Assembly (NCBI GenBank): GCA_963921195.1
Contig: OY992537.1
Location: forward strand, 70,548,040 to 70,612,039
From: Pegoplata infirma
Lineage: Eukaryota; Arthropoda; Insecta; Diptera; Anthomyiidae
DNA length: 64,000 nt
Direction of reading: 5' to 3'
The translations under genes were made by a program, and so were the position numbers. Under the pieces are notes generated by a model that was not told where the DNA came from, did no database searches, and saw only the letters and a list, made by a program, of their open reading frames with translations. Of this stretch, positions 34,646 through 45,236 are shown one piece after another (the stretch's first letter is position 1; every line of letters begins with the position of its first letter).

Positions 34646-36130
34646 TAACGAAACCTATTACGGTCCCGTGGTATCACAATGGACCTCAGAGTCTACGTGT
34701 GTTGACGTAAAACGTCAGCAGCCACTTACAACCTAACCTAACCTAAGACACCAAATCTCGTCATATGACGAGCACATTGTGTCCCGTTATTAAGTCAGTA
34801 AGTCTGTGACAGTATATTCTACTGAAACTGTGTAGATAGTTAGCCACTTTCTTGTCTGGACTAATCACATAACTTTTAATATTATTGCATGCCAGGTCAT
34901 TTGACCATCTTTCCATGAAAGTTGTTTTCATATGAGAGTTTATCCAACGCATCTGCCATGTCAAGTCTATACCAATCTGAGGTTCCGGATTGTGAGGAAT
35001 TGTAGCGGAGTCAAGATTTGCCCAAGGAACCCACAGAAGACTGAAGCCATTCCCACATGAGACCTCATTGAGTCTACGTCTACATTCCTAGAAAATTTTA
35101 GATGAAGCGACTGGAGATTTAAGTGCAATGAGCACAGCCTGGCTGTCACTGCAGACACTGGTTCTCCTATTCCTCCATCTGTTCCTAATTCTATATTTTC
35201 CCCACAGCAAGAGTTCGCAATTTCGTATCCCCGTATTCCCCTATGACTCGGAATCCACAGAAGACTGAAGCCATTCCCACATGAGACCTCATTGAGTCTG
35301 CGTCTACATTCCTGGACAATTTTTGATAAAGTGACTAGAGATTTAAGTGCTGAAATACTTTACCAATTTTCTCCACAGCAATATAGCATTTGGTCGCATC
35401 GTCCAAATACCAACCAGACCCAGAGCCATTTTAGGTACTGAATTCATCCGTGTAGAAAATATAATTTACCAGTACGTCTGCTGGGTCTTCCCTACTCGGA
35501 AATATTACATTAAACTGCCTATCAAACTCGATGCAAGAGGCTGTACTATCCAAAGGCATAGAAAATATCGGACAAAGTTCCGATAGCCTATTGAACAGAC
35601 GACCAGACATGCTCAAAGATTTAATGGATTTTCCTTGCATATGTATATCCAAGGGAAGCATATCTAACATAGCACCCAGAGCTGCGCCTGGAGTGGTGAT
35701 CATGGCACTATAATTCCCAAAGCAGCCGCTCTTTATAGTATGTTCAGCTTGGATCGAATATTCTTCACTATCGTTTTCGGTCACTAGACTGCCACCGCAT
35801 ATGTCACAATAGGTCTAATTACAACTATATACATCCAACGTACATAAGCAGGTCTTAGACCCCATGTCTTTCCAAAAGCTCTCCGACACTGCCAGAAAAT
35901 TCGAAATTCCTATGAATATTTTTGTTCAACATGTTATGTCCATATTAGTTAACACTTAACATCTGTGGACACTTGCAGAGTGATCCTCTTCAATGAGGGA
36001 AGCTGAAGAACACAAGTGCCTTGTTTGGATTGACAGACAATCCATGTCGATTGCTCCAGTTGTCCATCAAGTCAACAACGGTCTGCATTTTCTTGCGTCG
36101 GAATTTCAAATTTCATCGTCGGAATTTGGG

Positions 36131-37292
36131 TTGTGTGACTCTGTTCTATCGATATTATCAAATCTGCTGAGATAAGATATGGTAATATCGAGTTCATAGG
36201 ACTCTGTTGTCTAGTAGATTACATCCGCTTGTTGTCAGTTGATCGAACATCGCATTTCAGCGATGATTCGTTTATTAGTCGTGCTAGCCGTATGTAGTCA
36301 AGTCAAATGTCCACAAACGCTACTCCCTCTTTCCTCCTCCTCATAACCTACTGTATTAGTAGGGGCATATTTAGAATACCCAACCATTTTCAAAACCAAA
36401 CACATTTTTATAGCAGCTGAAGATTCGGGACAGATATTATTTAATTTTAAAATGGTTATACGGTGTTTTTTTCCACCCGCCAACACTTGACGGATTTAAT
36501 TATTTCGATTTTAAAAGTTTTTTTTCATGCCGTAAAACCATCAAAAAAAAAAACTAAATTCAATCTGTGTTTGTTACTTGAGTTTTTTTTTTATTATTTC
36601 GTTTTTAAGAGAAGGATTTTTTTTATAATAGTTGGTCTTTCGGTTTCCTTCTTTTCCTTGGTTTAGGTGCATTGGATCTTTGCGTGTTACTGGCATTCAT
36701 TCCAATTCACATGCATCATGTCCACTTCGTAATGAGAAAATATGGTGTTTGTGTTACAATAAAGTTTAACTTCGCACTTATGTTTCCGTTGTTGTTTTGT
36801 AGGAATTGGATTTTGGTGTTGTTAATGCGGTGTAGTACGTTCAAGTTGAAGTAGAAATGAAATGTATGCAAAGCAAATGTTGTTCATATGTTGATTTGAT
36901 GTTTGTTGTGTAGTAAAATTTTTATAGTGGATGTATTTATATTTAATACTACTTTGGTTTAGTTTTGACCCTAAGATGTTTGGATGAAAATCTTTTTCTT
37001 TTTATTTTTTTAGTGCTTGTATTTTTGAAATGACAATTAAAATTATGATGACATGAATGTGGTATTTGAACTCACTCATTATTGCATAAGAATAGAGATG
37101 TACATTAAAGAATGATTGTTCTTTGAGGTGACCGTGTTAGATTATTTGCACTGTTAGAAACCTAAAATCCCCTAAAAAAAAATCAACCAGATTTTTCAGA
37201 TTTTGGTCTCCAGATTCCAAATCTGACATTCAAAATTTTGTAGCAAGAGGAGTTTTTGAGATATTCCTGTTGAGTATTGAAAAATCGACTAA
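36131..37292. other. Unassigned DNA
   Basis: No protein family or element end seen. 36660-36960 looks comparatively non-repetitive. Several 60-codon frames have no domain. Confidence 0.3.
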
Positions 37293-38309
37293 CAAGGAAG
37301 GTCTTCAACAGGGCACCCACCGATTGTCCTGAAACTTGAATATGGGAATGAGGGGAAAAAAATAAAAGTTACCAGTTTTTTTTTTTTAGCTGCCCAATCT
37401 CAAATTAAAAAAGGGTTGTCACCTTATGAAAAGTTAAGGGCTTTCGGGAAAATCCGTATAAAAGCCGAACTAGCAGGAATTTCGCCAAACGAAAAAATAC
37501 CGGTCAGCTTTATTTTGATAGAGATTATTATATATGCTTTTGGCGGTCGTACGTTTATACATCTCCATACAAAATACCTCAACGGTTATACATACATTTT
37601 TGACAAAAACGAACTTAACGAAGCCGAATTTGGACACGACCGATACACCATTGGATAGGCCTTAAAATGTTTATATAGTTTCTTTTAAAGAAATGTGAAA
37701 AATCCACAAAAAACCAAAAAAATCCCGTTTTCCCCATCCCCTGTGAGATTGGGACGCTATAAAAAAATAGGTAACTCTTATTTTGCTTTTCTCTTTCCTT
37801 TATGCAAGTTTCAGGACAATCGGTGGGTGCCCTGCACCCAGAAAAGTTTTACAGTAACTTTTTTACGGTTATTCAAAAAGTTTTTAGTTAAAGTTGTTTT
37901 AAACGTTTTATCGTTTGTTTTTCAAAGAAAATAAAATATTGAATGAATTATACAGTTGTTAAAACAATAAACTACAAAAGTTACGGAAAAATATTTTTAT
38001 CAGTTAAATTATTTGTGACTGATTATACCGTATAATTTTACAGAAGAACGGTTTTTGTAGTTTGTTATCCAAAAAATGTAATTTTTACTCCACAAAATGA
38101 AAAATTGAAAACAGTTAAAATAACTGAAATATCGTTTGTTTTTACGGAATGTCTAGTCATTTATTAACGTTTAAAAATAACTGAAAAAGTCTGTTGTTTC
38201 AAATGAAATATAAGTAGTCCGTTTTTTAAAAGGAAAAACGATTGTTTTAAACGTTTTTTCAGTTGAATTTACTTACAAAATATTTTTAGTGTGTGAAAGA
38301 CCTTCCTTG
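37293..38309. mobile_element. TWA-flanked fold-back element with a nested miniature
   Basis: The ends CAAGGAAGGTCTTCAACAGG and (inverted, after the insertion) GAAAGACCTTCCTTG are flanked by TAA (37290-37292, 38310-38312). The inverted repeats include CACCCACCGATTGTCCTGAA and its inverse near 37812-37831. The 457 bp element 37835-38291 interrupts the right end; without it the fold-back is about 560 bp, the same size as 28698-29262. Confidence 0.85.
37835..38291. mobile_element. TA-type miniature, second copy, with TG duplication (457 bp)
   Basis: The sequence is nearly collinear with 4269-4732 (same start CACCCAGAAAAGTTTTACAG; end TTTTTAGTG). It is flanked by TG (37833-37834, 38292-38293). 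The pre-insertion site is shown by the inverse arm and by 21186-21196 (CTTTCACAGGG). Hence the family duplicates two bases but does not need TA. Confidence 0.85.
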
Positions 38310-38516
38310 TAAGTGCTAAACTTGTTAGGCCTTTCCTGTGGCTTAAAAATAGTTGCTCTTAAAAAATTCCCATCGCGATACAAATAAAAAAATTCATTAA
38401 ATTTAATTTAAATTTTTGCACTAAAGTTACAAAATTTTATCATTATTTAAATTAACATTAAATATCTACGAACACAAAAGGGGGCAGGCAAAAACAATAT
38501 TTTTTTTTATCCAATT

Positions 38517-38894
38517 AATTAACAGGAGTACTGACAGGACACTGTATAAACGGCAAAATGGCCGCTCGTATGGGAATTCCTGATAGGGACTTTTGCAGAA
38601 GTTGTGGGGAAGTGGAGGAGGAGTCAGTAAAGCAGTTGTTGTGCGAGTGTCCAAGACTGATGAAACGTCGTCTTAAGTATTTGGGACAACGATTTTTTGA
38701 TGACATGGATTGCCTAAACAGTGTCCCACTGACATCTCTAGCGGAATATTTTAGGGAATCGGGGTGGTTTGAAAGGTAGAATTTTTGTATATCAAGGGGG
38801 AGTAGGAAAACAAATTTAAGGGAATCACAATGGGCATTATGGCCTCCGAGTGAATTCGCTAAATTGGCGAACGCCCATCCAACCTAACCTAACC
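38517..38894 (+). pseudogene. LOA-type 3' end: ORF2 C-terminus plus tail
   Basis: An open frame at 38530-38779 encodes LTGHCINGKMAARMGIPD, then RDFCRSCGEVEEES…LLCECP (Cys-pair finger) and RESGWFER before a stop. A short 3' UTR follows, ending in the (CCTAA) tail at 38879-38894. TATCCAATT flanks it on both sides (38508-38516, 38895-38903), so this is an extreme 5' truncation. It belongs to a related but different LOA subfamily from 31351-34746. Confidence 0.85.
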
Positions 38895-38903
38895 TATCCA
38901 ATT

Positions 38904-40700
38904 GGTCCAAGTGCAGGACTTAAAACGTCTTCTGACATAAAGATGTTTCATTACCAAAAAATCCAGCAAAAAATTGCGTTTTTCTAAGATTGGTTCTAGA
39001 ACCATTTTTAGGATATATAAAAGGTACCAAAATAACAGTTTTTACCCCACTAAAAAATGGAACTTCGAAAAATCTCTTTTCCTAGAATTTTTTTTTACCG
39101 AAGGTGCCTACATTCCAAATTTCAAGTGTCGAGAATCATTATTTCAGAAAGTACCAAAAGAACAGTTTTTAACTCCCCTTAGAAACGCAATTTCCAGAAT
39201 GTTTTTTTCGATCCAGAATGTTTTTTTCGATCCTACATTCCAAATTTCAAGTTTCTGATGCATATTATCTTTCAGGAAATATAAAAAGTACCAAAAGAAA
39301 ACTTTTGTACCCCTTTAACCATTATGAAATATTAAGAGTACCAAAAGTACACCTTTTTACACCTTTTACAATCCTCAAATACGGAATTTCCAGAAAGTAT
39401 GTTTTCTAGAACGCTATTTTCAACGAAGCATCCTACATTTTAAATTTCAAGTTTCTGGGACCATTATTACAGGAAATTTCAAAAGTACAAAAGTACACTT
39501 TTAAACTTCTTTTACCACCTAAGAAACGGAATTTACAAAAAATACTTTCCCCAGAATCTTTTTTTTACCGAATGATTCTACATTCCAAATTTCAAGTGTC
39601 GAGAATCATTATTTCAGAAATTATTGCAAGCACCAAAAGTACACTTTTTAATCACCCTTAAAACCGTATTTCCAAAAAGTACCTTTTCCAGAATGATTTT
39701 TAGAATCACTTTTTGAGTCGATTTAGTGATGTCCGTCCGTCCGTCCGTCCGTCTGTCCGTCCGTCCGTCCGTCTGTCTGTCCATGTAAACGGTGTAAACA
39801 CGATACAGGTCGCAATTCTTAATCAATTGACTTGAAATTTGAAACTTAAGCCTCTTTTGGCCCAAGGACGAAGCCTATTGAAATTGGAAAAAATCGGTCT
39901 ATATTTAGACCTAGCCCTCATACAAAGGTCCTCTTTAGTTTTGGCTCAAATGACTCTAATAGCCGCATTTTAATAGGTATCTTTTCGAAATTTGGCAGGT
40001 AATCATGTTTCATCAAATCTCCAGTCCGAATTTTAAAGAAATCGGACCAGTTCTTCTTGTAGCCCCCATACAAACCACCTTCCCGATTTTCACATAAACC
40101 TCTCAAATTTCATGAAAATAGAAAATATTTAATTAACATTCTGTTTGTGTATGTTAAACGCGTACTTTAATAACCTTATCAAATCTGATTATCATTGGAC
40201 CATTTTTGGACTTAGGTCCCATGTGGAAATTTCGCCCGATATTCAATTGAAGCGATTTATTGTCAACAAAAAGAAGCCTATTCTACTCAAATTTTATTAG
40301 TGAGTGCTTTTTACACTTATTAAAGATTTGACAAAATATAGATCTAATCAGTCCATGTTTGAACTTGGGACCCATTTTCCGGGAAACTCTGGTGTAGGGT
40401 ATTGGTCGGTCTTGACCGACAATAATTTTCTTACTTGTTTTTTTTACCAAGGAATTCTACATACCAAACTTCAAATGGTTAGGATCGAATATACAAAAAA
40501 AGTAATAAAAGGACAATTTTTTATCCCTTCTACGACCTTTAAAAATTGAATTTCCTCCTTTGAAAGCGGAATTTTTAAAATGTACTTTTTCCAGAATGTT
40601 TTTTCACCGCAGGATTCTAAATTTTTAAGTTTCTACGACCATTTTAACAGGAAATAGAAAAGTACCAAAAGTATTTTTTTTTTACCCTTTCCCCCTAGAA
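38904..40700. repeat. Degenerate ~130-150 bp tandem array, split by a mini-me-like insertion
   Basis: Recurring units contain CATTCCAAATTTCAAGTTTC, ACCATTATTTCAGGAAATAT, AAAAGTACCAAAAGTACA and TTTTTACCCC. Copies are seen at about 39000-39700 and again 40445-41040. Unit lengths vary. Open frames through it are by-products of the repeat. Confidence 0.6.
39710..40442 (+). mobile_element. mini-me-like element variant
   Basis: It begins near GAGTCGATTTAGTGATGTCC with (GTCC)n(GTCT)n at 39730-39780, continues with CAGGTCGCAATTCTTAATCA and ends AGGGTATTGGTCGGTCTTGA…TTACTTGTTTT. The end motif is a GTCGGTCTTGACCGAC hairpin followed by CTTGTTTT, like the GGCAAAGTCG/GGCAAGGCCG endings of the other copies. 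The TATACCC start is not seen. Confidence 0.55.
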
Positions 40701-41379
40701 TCACTATTGAAAAAAAACCTAGCCTTATTACAAATTTTAAGTTTCTAGGATCATTATTTCTGATTACATAAAAAGTATCAAACACTTTTTACCCGTTTTA
40801 CCCCGTTAGAATCAATATTGGCTAAAATCCGACCATAGTGCATCAATTTTCCAGGAGGTGAACCTAAATATCACATTTCAAGTTTCTGGAACCATATTTT
40901 ACGGAAATATAAAAAGTACCAAGGTACTATTTTTTTACCCATTTTACCTCGTTAGAATCAACATTTTCAATAACCCAGCCATAGTGGATCTATGTCCCGG
41001 AAGGTGAACTTACATTCCAAATTACAGGTCTCTAGCTTCAGTGGTTTAGGCCGTGGGAGGATGTGTGATTACTATGTCAGTCAATCATCAGTCAGTCACG
41101 TTACTACTTTATATATGAGAGTTTCTTCGTCAACCGGGTCACCCCTCTCCCCAAAATTGGTATGGGTTTAAACAATTTTTAAAAAATATTGAAATTACAT
41201 AAAAATATTTGTTTTTGAATGCCGAGTGGCGGTTTTTGAATTTTAATATGGCGGATACAATATAGAGCCCATTTTTTTAAAAACATTACAGATTCGCTTA
41301 AAACTCTTTATACCCGGGTTTTTGTGGCTGCTTAAGAAGAATCTGAATATGGAATTTTAAAATTCAAAATGTCGGATTA
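40701..41379. other. Array remnants and unassigned DNA
   Basis: Up to about 41040 continues the FTS-type repeat words (TTTCAAGTTTCTGG, AAAAGTACCAAGG). 41220-41370 contains inverted GGCGG/CCGCC words related to the 18859-19505 repeat (ATATGGCGGATACAATAT). No gene. Confidence 0.4.
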
Positions 41380-41760
41380 CTTTTTTCTAAAACAAAGTAC
41401 TTTTTTGTCTTAATAGTGTTTTTTTTTTCCAAAAAAGGCCTTTTTTCTAAATAAGTACTTTGTTCCTGAAAAGGTACGTTTTTTTCTTAAGGGTGCTATA
41501 GAACTTTTCTAAAAAGTACTATTTTACCAATAAAGTGCTATTTTTTCTAAAAAGTACTTTTTTCTAAAACAGTATTTTTTTTTCTTTTTCCTAAAATAGT
41601 ACTATTTTTTTCATAAAAAGGACTTTTTTTCTAAGAAAGTACTATTTTTCTAAAAAAAAGTATTATTTTTTTCTAAGAAAGTTCTTTTTTTCTAAAAAAA
41701 ACAATTTTTTTTTCAAAAAAGGACCTACTACTATTTTTTCGTAAAAAGTATTTGATTTTT
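41380..41760. repeat. Minisatellite of TTTTTTCTAAAAAAGTACTA-like units
   Basis: Roughly 20-28 bp units with AAAGTACTTTTTT and TCTAAAA motifs repeat irregularly, some containing the palindrome AGTACT. Degenerate at both edges. Confidence 0.6.
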
Positions 41761-42267
41761 TGCCATCCTTACCCAGAAAATCTGAAGATTTACCACAAAA
41801 AAGTTTTTAAAAGTTACAAAAAAATGTAAAAAAATTGAGAAAATCTAAAAAAAAATCTTACGAATATGTCTTATGGTCGTGCGCATATTAAAAACAATAT
41901 AAATAAAACCCAAACCCATCCTAAATTACGTTTCCCCCCTGTATAGTAGATCCGCGAATGGAAAACTGACTGCGGCAAAAATTTTTACACTAAAAAAAAC
42001 CTTCATACTTATTTTGCAACCTTGCCAGAACATGGTCTATATTTTTAGACACAAATGTTAGGTGTTGCCATTTTCCAAAGATACTATTATTGCCACATAG
42101 GCCGACTTATAGTCGTTATTTTCAAATTTTTGTTTTTCTGTAAAGACAGTTGAGCTCAGGCTCTAATTATAATTATGTATTATAATTTTTTAATCATGTT
42201 ATATATGGTTTGAATTGAGAAAGGTGTGAAAGAAAAATTTATTTTTCTAAAAATTTAAGATATCCTG
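41761..42267. other. Unassigned DNA
   Basis: No coding region or repeat family recognised. Confidence 0.3.
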
Positions 42268-43060
42268 TAGCGCAATTCACTAACTTTTTAACGACAAAAA
42301 TCGGTAGTTAAATTGTCAAAAATCGATACTTATCTACAATTGTCGTTAAATGTGATTCTATAATTTATTTTACCGAATTTTGTCGTTATTTAGTATCGTT
42401 AACTTTCGAAAAATATCGGTAGGCTAACGACAAAAATAAAGCTGTTGTTAATATAAAATATTAGTTCTTTTTAAACACGATATTGCAAAAAAAAATGCAA
42501 ATTTTGTTGAAATGGCCTTCGAAAACATTTTAATAAATATTAAATATTATTTGCCGGGTACACAAAAAGTCCCCAGCTAATTGTTCCAGTATATTACACC
42601 ACATAACAGAATTAAAATTTTTACACTGTAAATATTAAAAATTCTGAAAGTGGTGCTTACAGATTTTTTGTCTTAAATCCATGTTTTATGCAATCGGTGG
42701 GTTCCCATTTATTAATTAAAAAAAAAAAATTATTTAATGATAGCCAAAAAGTAATTTACACTACGAATTGCTGGAGAGTTTTGGAAAGGAGTGGCTCCTC
42801 GTGTGCAGAATGAAATAATTTCTCAATATTTTAGTTAAATATTTATTAAAAATTTATTAAATACATTTATAACTAAAGTAAATAAATATCCATATTTTTT
42901 ATTTCCGATAAAGCATCTTCAAATGTTTTTTTTTGATATTAATGCGTCTGATATTTTTGTTGCTGTTGATAGTTCCTTCTGGGAATTTGCGAGGGTCTAA
43001 AAGCTAAAAAATAGATTTATAAGATACATCAAATACTAATGCATTGTTGAGATAATTTAT

Positions 43061-44387
43061 TATAGAAAAAATGTCTCAGAATCTCAGAATTTTCTATAGA
43101 AAATGTCTCTGATTCTGAGAAATTTTTTCTATAGAAATAGTTTCAGATTCTGAGATATTTTTTCCATAGAAAATGTCTCAGATTCTGAGATATTTTTTTT
43201 ATAGAAAAAGTCTCAAATTCTGGGATATTTTTTCTATAGAAAATGTCTCAGATTCTGAGACATTTTTTCTATAGAAAAAGTCTAAGATTCTGAGACATTT
43301 TTTCTATAGAAAAAGTCTCAGATTCTGAGACATTTTTTCTATAGAAAAAGTCTCAGATTCTGAGACATTTTTTCTATAGAAAAAGTCTCAGATTCTGAGA
43401 CATTTTTTCTATAGAAAAAGTCTCAGATTCTGAGACATTTTTTCTATAGAAAAAGTCTCAGATTCTGAGACATTTTTTCTATAGAAAAAGTCTCAGATTC
43501 TGAGACATTTTTTCTATAGAAAAAGTCTCAGATTCTAAGACATTTTTTCTATAGAAAAAGTCTCAGATTCTGAGACATTTTTTCTATAGAAAAAGTCTCA
43601 GATTCTGAGACATTTTTTCTATAGAAAAAGTCTCAGATTCTGAGACATTTTTTCTATGGAAAAAGTTTCAGATACTAAGACATTTTTTCTATAGAAAAAG
43701 TCTCAGATACTGAGACATTTTTCTAAAGAAAAAGTCTCATTTTTTCTATTGAAAAAGTTTCAGATACTGAGACATTTTTTCTATAGAAAAAGTCTCAGAT
43801 TTTGAGACATTTTTTCTATAGAAAAAGTCTCAGATTCTGAGACATTTTTTCTATAAAAAAAAGTCTCAGATTCTGAGACATTTTTTCTATAGAAAAAGTC
43901 TCAGATTCTGAGACTTTTTTTCTATAGAAAAAGTCTCAGATTCTGAGACATTTTTTCTATAGAAAAAGTCTCAGATTCTGAGACATTTTTTCTATAGAAA
44001 AAGTCTCAGATTCTGAGACATTTTTTCTATAGAAAAAGTCTCAGATTCTGAGACATTTTTTCTATAGAAAAAGTCTCAGATTCTGAGACATTTTTTCTAT
44101 AGAAAAAGTCTCAGATTCTGAGACATTTTTTCTATAGAAAAAGTCTTAGATTCTGAGACATTTTTTCTATAGAAAAAGTCTTAGATTCTGAGACATTTTT
44201 TTTTATAGAAAAAGTCTCAGATTCTGAGACATTTTTTCTACAGTAACATTTTTTCTATAGAAAAAGTCTCAGATTCTGAGACATTTTTTCGATAGAAAAA
44301 TTCTCAAATTCTGAAACGTTTTTTCTATAGAAAAAGTCGCAAATTCTAAAACGTTTTTTCTATAGAAAAAGTCTCAGATTCTGAGAC
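43061..44387. repeat. 35 bp satellite array, about 38 copies, two palindromes per unit
   Basis: Each unit is GTCTCAGATTCTGAGAC (a 17-base palindrome with a 3-base centre) joined by CAT to TTTTTCTATAGAAAAA (a perfect 16-base palindrome), with one shared base giving a 35 bp period. Units are nearly identical from about 43240 to 44200 and diverge toward both edges, as expected from unequal exchange. Small interruptions occur at 43735 and 44240. No coding sense. Each unit could form hairpins in single-stranded DNA or RNA. Confidence 0.95.
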
Positions 44388-44480
44388 AAATTAATTTTAT
44401 AAATATTAATTTTTACCATTAAGGCATCGGCCTAAATTTTGGCAATCTTCAAAAAATCTGTTTTAACAGAGTCTTCCTTA

Positions 44481-44962
44481 TTAATCTGTTTTTAATGTGG
44501 TTACGTCGGTAGCGATCTGTAAGATTGTTTTCTTGGGTCGGAGATGACTATAAATTCGTGTTAAAAGTGTTTTAACATAGCTGTAGATGTAACTTCTGCA
44601 ATGTTTATAGTTATACAACATTTTCCGTCTCGTTTGCATCTCTATTTTAGGCTCATCTAAAACCATGGACTCTGTAGTACATTGTGACGTGTTTGCTTTC
44701 TGAAAAAATATTGGTACATTGTTTTTAGTAGTCTTTAAAATTAAAAAAAAAAATACTTTTTGACTATTATACACTTTGTACGTACCATACTGGCGCGGCA
44801 ATCACTATTTACAAGTTCTTCCGCTATTTCGCAAATGTTTTTTAGCTCATCTTTTCCACGTTGTGCAGCAAATTTTCCTTTAGCCAATCTTTTTTGCTTT
44901 CCAAAAAAGAAATCAAAGGCGCTAGCTAATATGTTTTTCTGCAAATAAATACAAAAATACAA
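44481..44962 (-). pseudogene. Coding remnant inside the satellite-bearing element
   Basis: The minus strand encodes, from about 44940, ASAFDFFFGKQKRLAKGKFA then RGKDELKNICEIAEELV and SDCRASMVRTK, then loses its frame in an A-rich tract and continues in degraded form toward 44481. The charged, helical composition looks like real former protein, perhaps part of the element's own product. I do not recognise the family. Confidence 0.3.
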
Positions 44963-45236
44963 TTTAATTTTTGCAATCCCAAATAGTTTACAAAAAAACT
45001 TACAATGTTGTTGTTAATATTTATTTTATTTTGTAAATTTATTAAAATATTCCAATATTTAATTTTTGACATTTTTGTTTCTACCGAAATTTGTCGGTAG
45101 TATTTAAAAAACAATCAACCGAAAAAAATCGTTAGAAAAAAAATATGGAATCACATTTTCGTTAAAACAACCGACAATTCTCGTTAGGTAACGATATCGA
45201 TAATATCGTTAAAAAAGTTACTGAATCGCACTACTG

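Larger units (their letters stand above)
31351..34746 (+). mobile_element. LOA-type non-LTR retrotransposon, 5'-truncated
   Basis: Flanking octamers GACACCAA at 31343-31350 and 34747-34754 mark the insertion. The 5' end starts within ORF2, downstream of the endonuclease, as expected of incomplete reverse transcription. The 3' UTR (34646-34730) ends in a (CCTAA) repeat tail at 34731-34746. It is inserted into the minus-strand pseudogene 31161-36130 and is interrupted by the hAT miniature 32236-32643. A second 3' end of the same kind is at 38517-38894. Confidence 0.9.
31161..36130 (-). pseudogene. Older RT/RNase H retrotransposon pseudogene, split by the LOA insertion
   Basis: Read on the minus strand from 36130: [61 protein letters not shown], then an RNase H start FYTDEFS (Asp kept, following residues altered), WIPSHRGI and SRIYCHRLTDLITGHN at about 34770. 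The frame then resumes beyond the LOA element at 31342 with DPLCSACLEDEEH, a Cys-pair C-terminus, ending near 31161. Stops and frameshifts abound, and a ~110 bp block is duplicated (35030-35130 and 35255-35350). It is RT plus RNase H, of the R1/LOA/I group. Confidence 0.75.
42268..45233. mobile_element. TIR element carrying a palindromic satellite (2.97 kb)
   Basis: The ends TAGCGCAATTCACTAACTTT and (inverted) AAAGTTACTGAATCGCACTA are flanked by CTG (42265-42267, 45234-45236). Inner zones carry TTGTCGTTA/TAACGACAA and ATCGATA words on both sides. The centre holds the 43061-44387 satellite and a minus-strand coding remnant (44481-44962). A 3 bp duplication would suit PIF/Harbinger-like or similar elements, but CTG could be chance. 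Confidence 0.65.

Noticed and set aside
34731..34746. Interstitial telomere repeat
   Set aside because: Only three CCTAA units, placed exactly at the 3' end of a LOA element with a target duplication, so it is the element's tail.
39730..39780. Independent GTCC/GTCT microsatellite
   Set aside because: It occupies the fixed GTCY position of a mini-me-like element.
43061..44387. CRISPR-like array
   Set aside because: Units follow each other without unique spacers, the organism is a eukaryote, and the pattern is a palindromic satellite.
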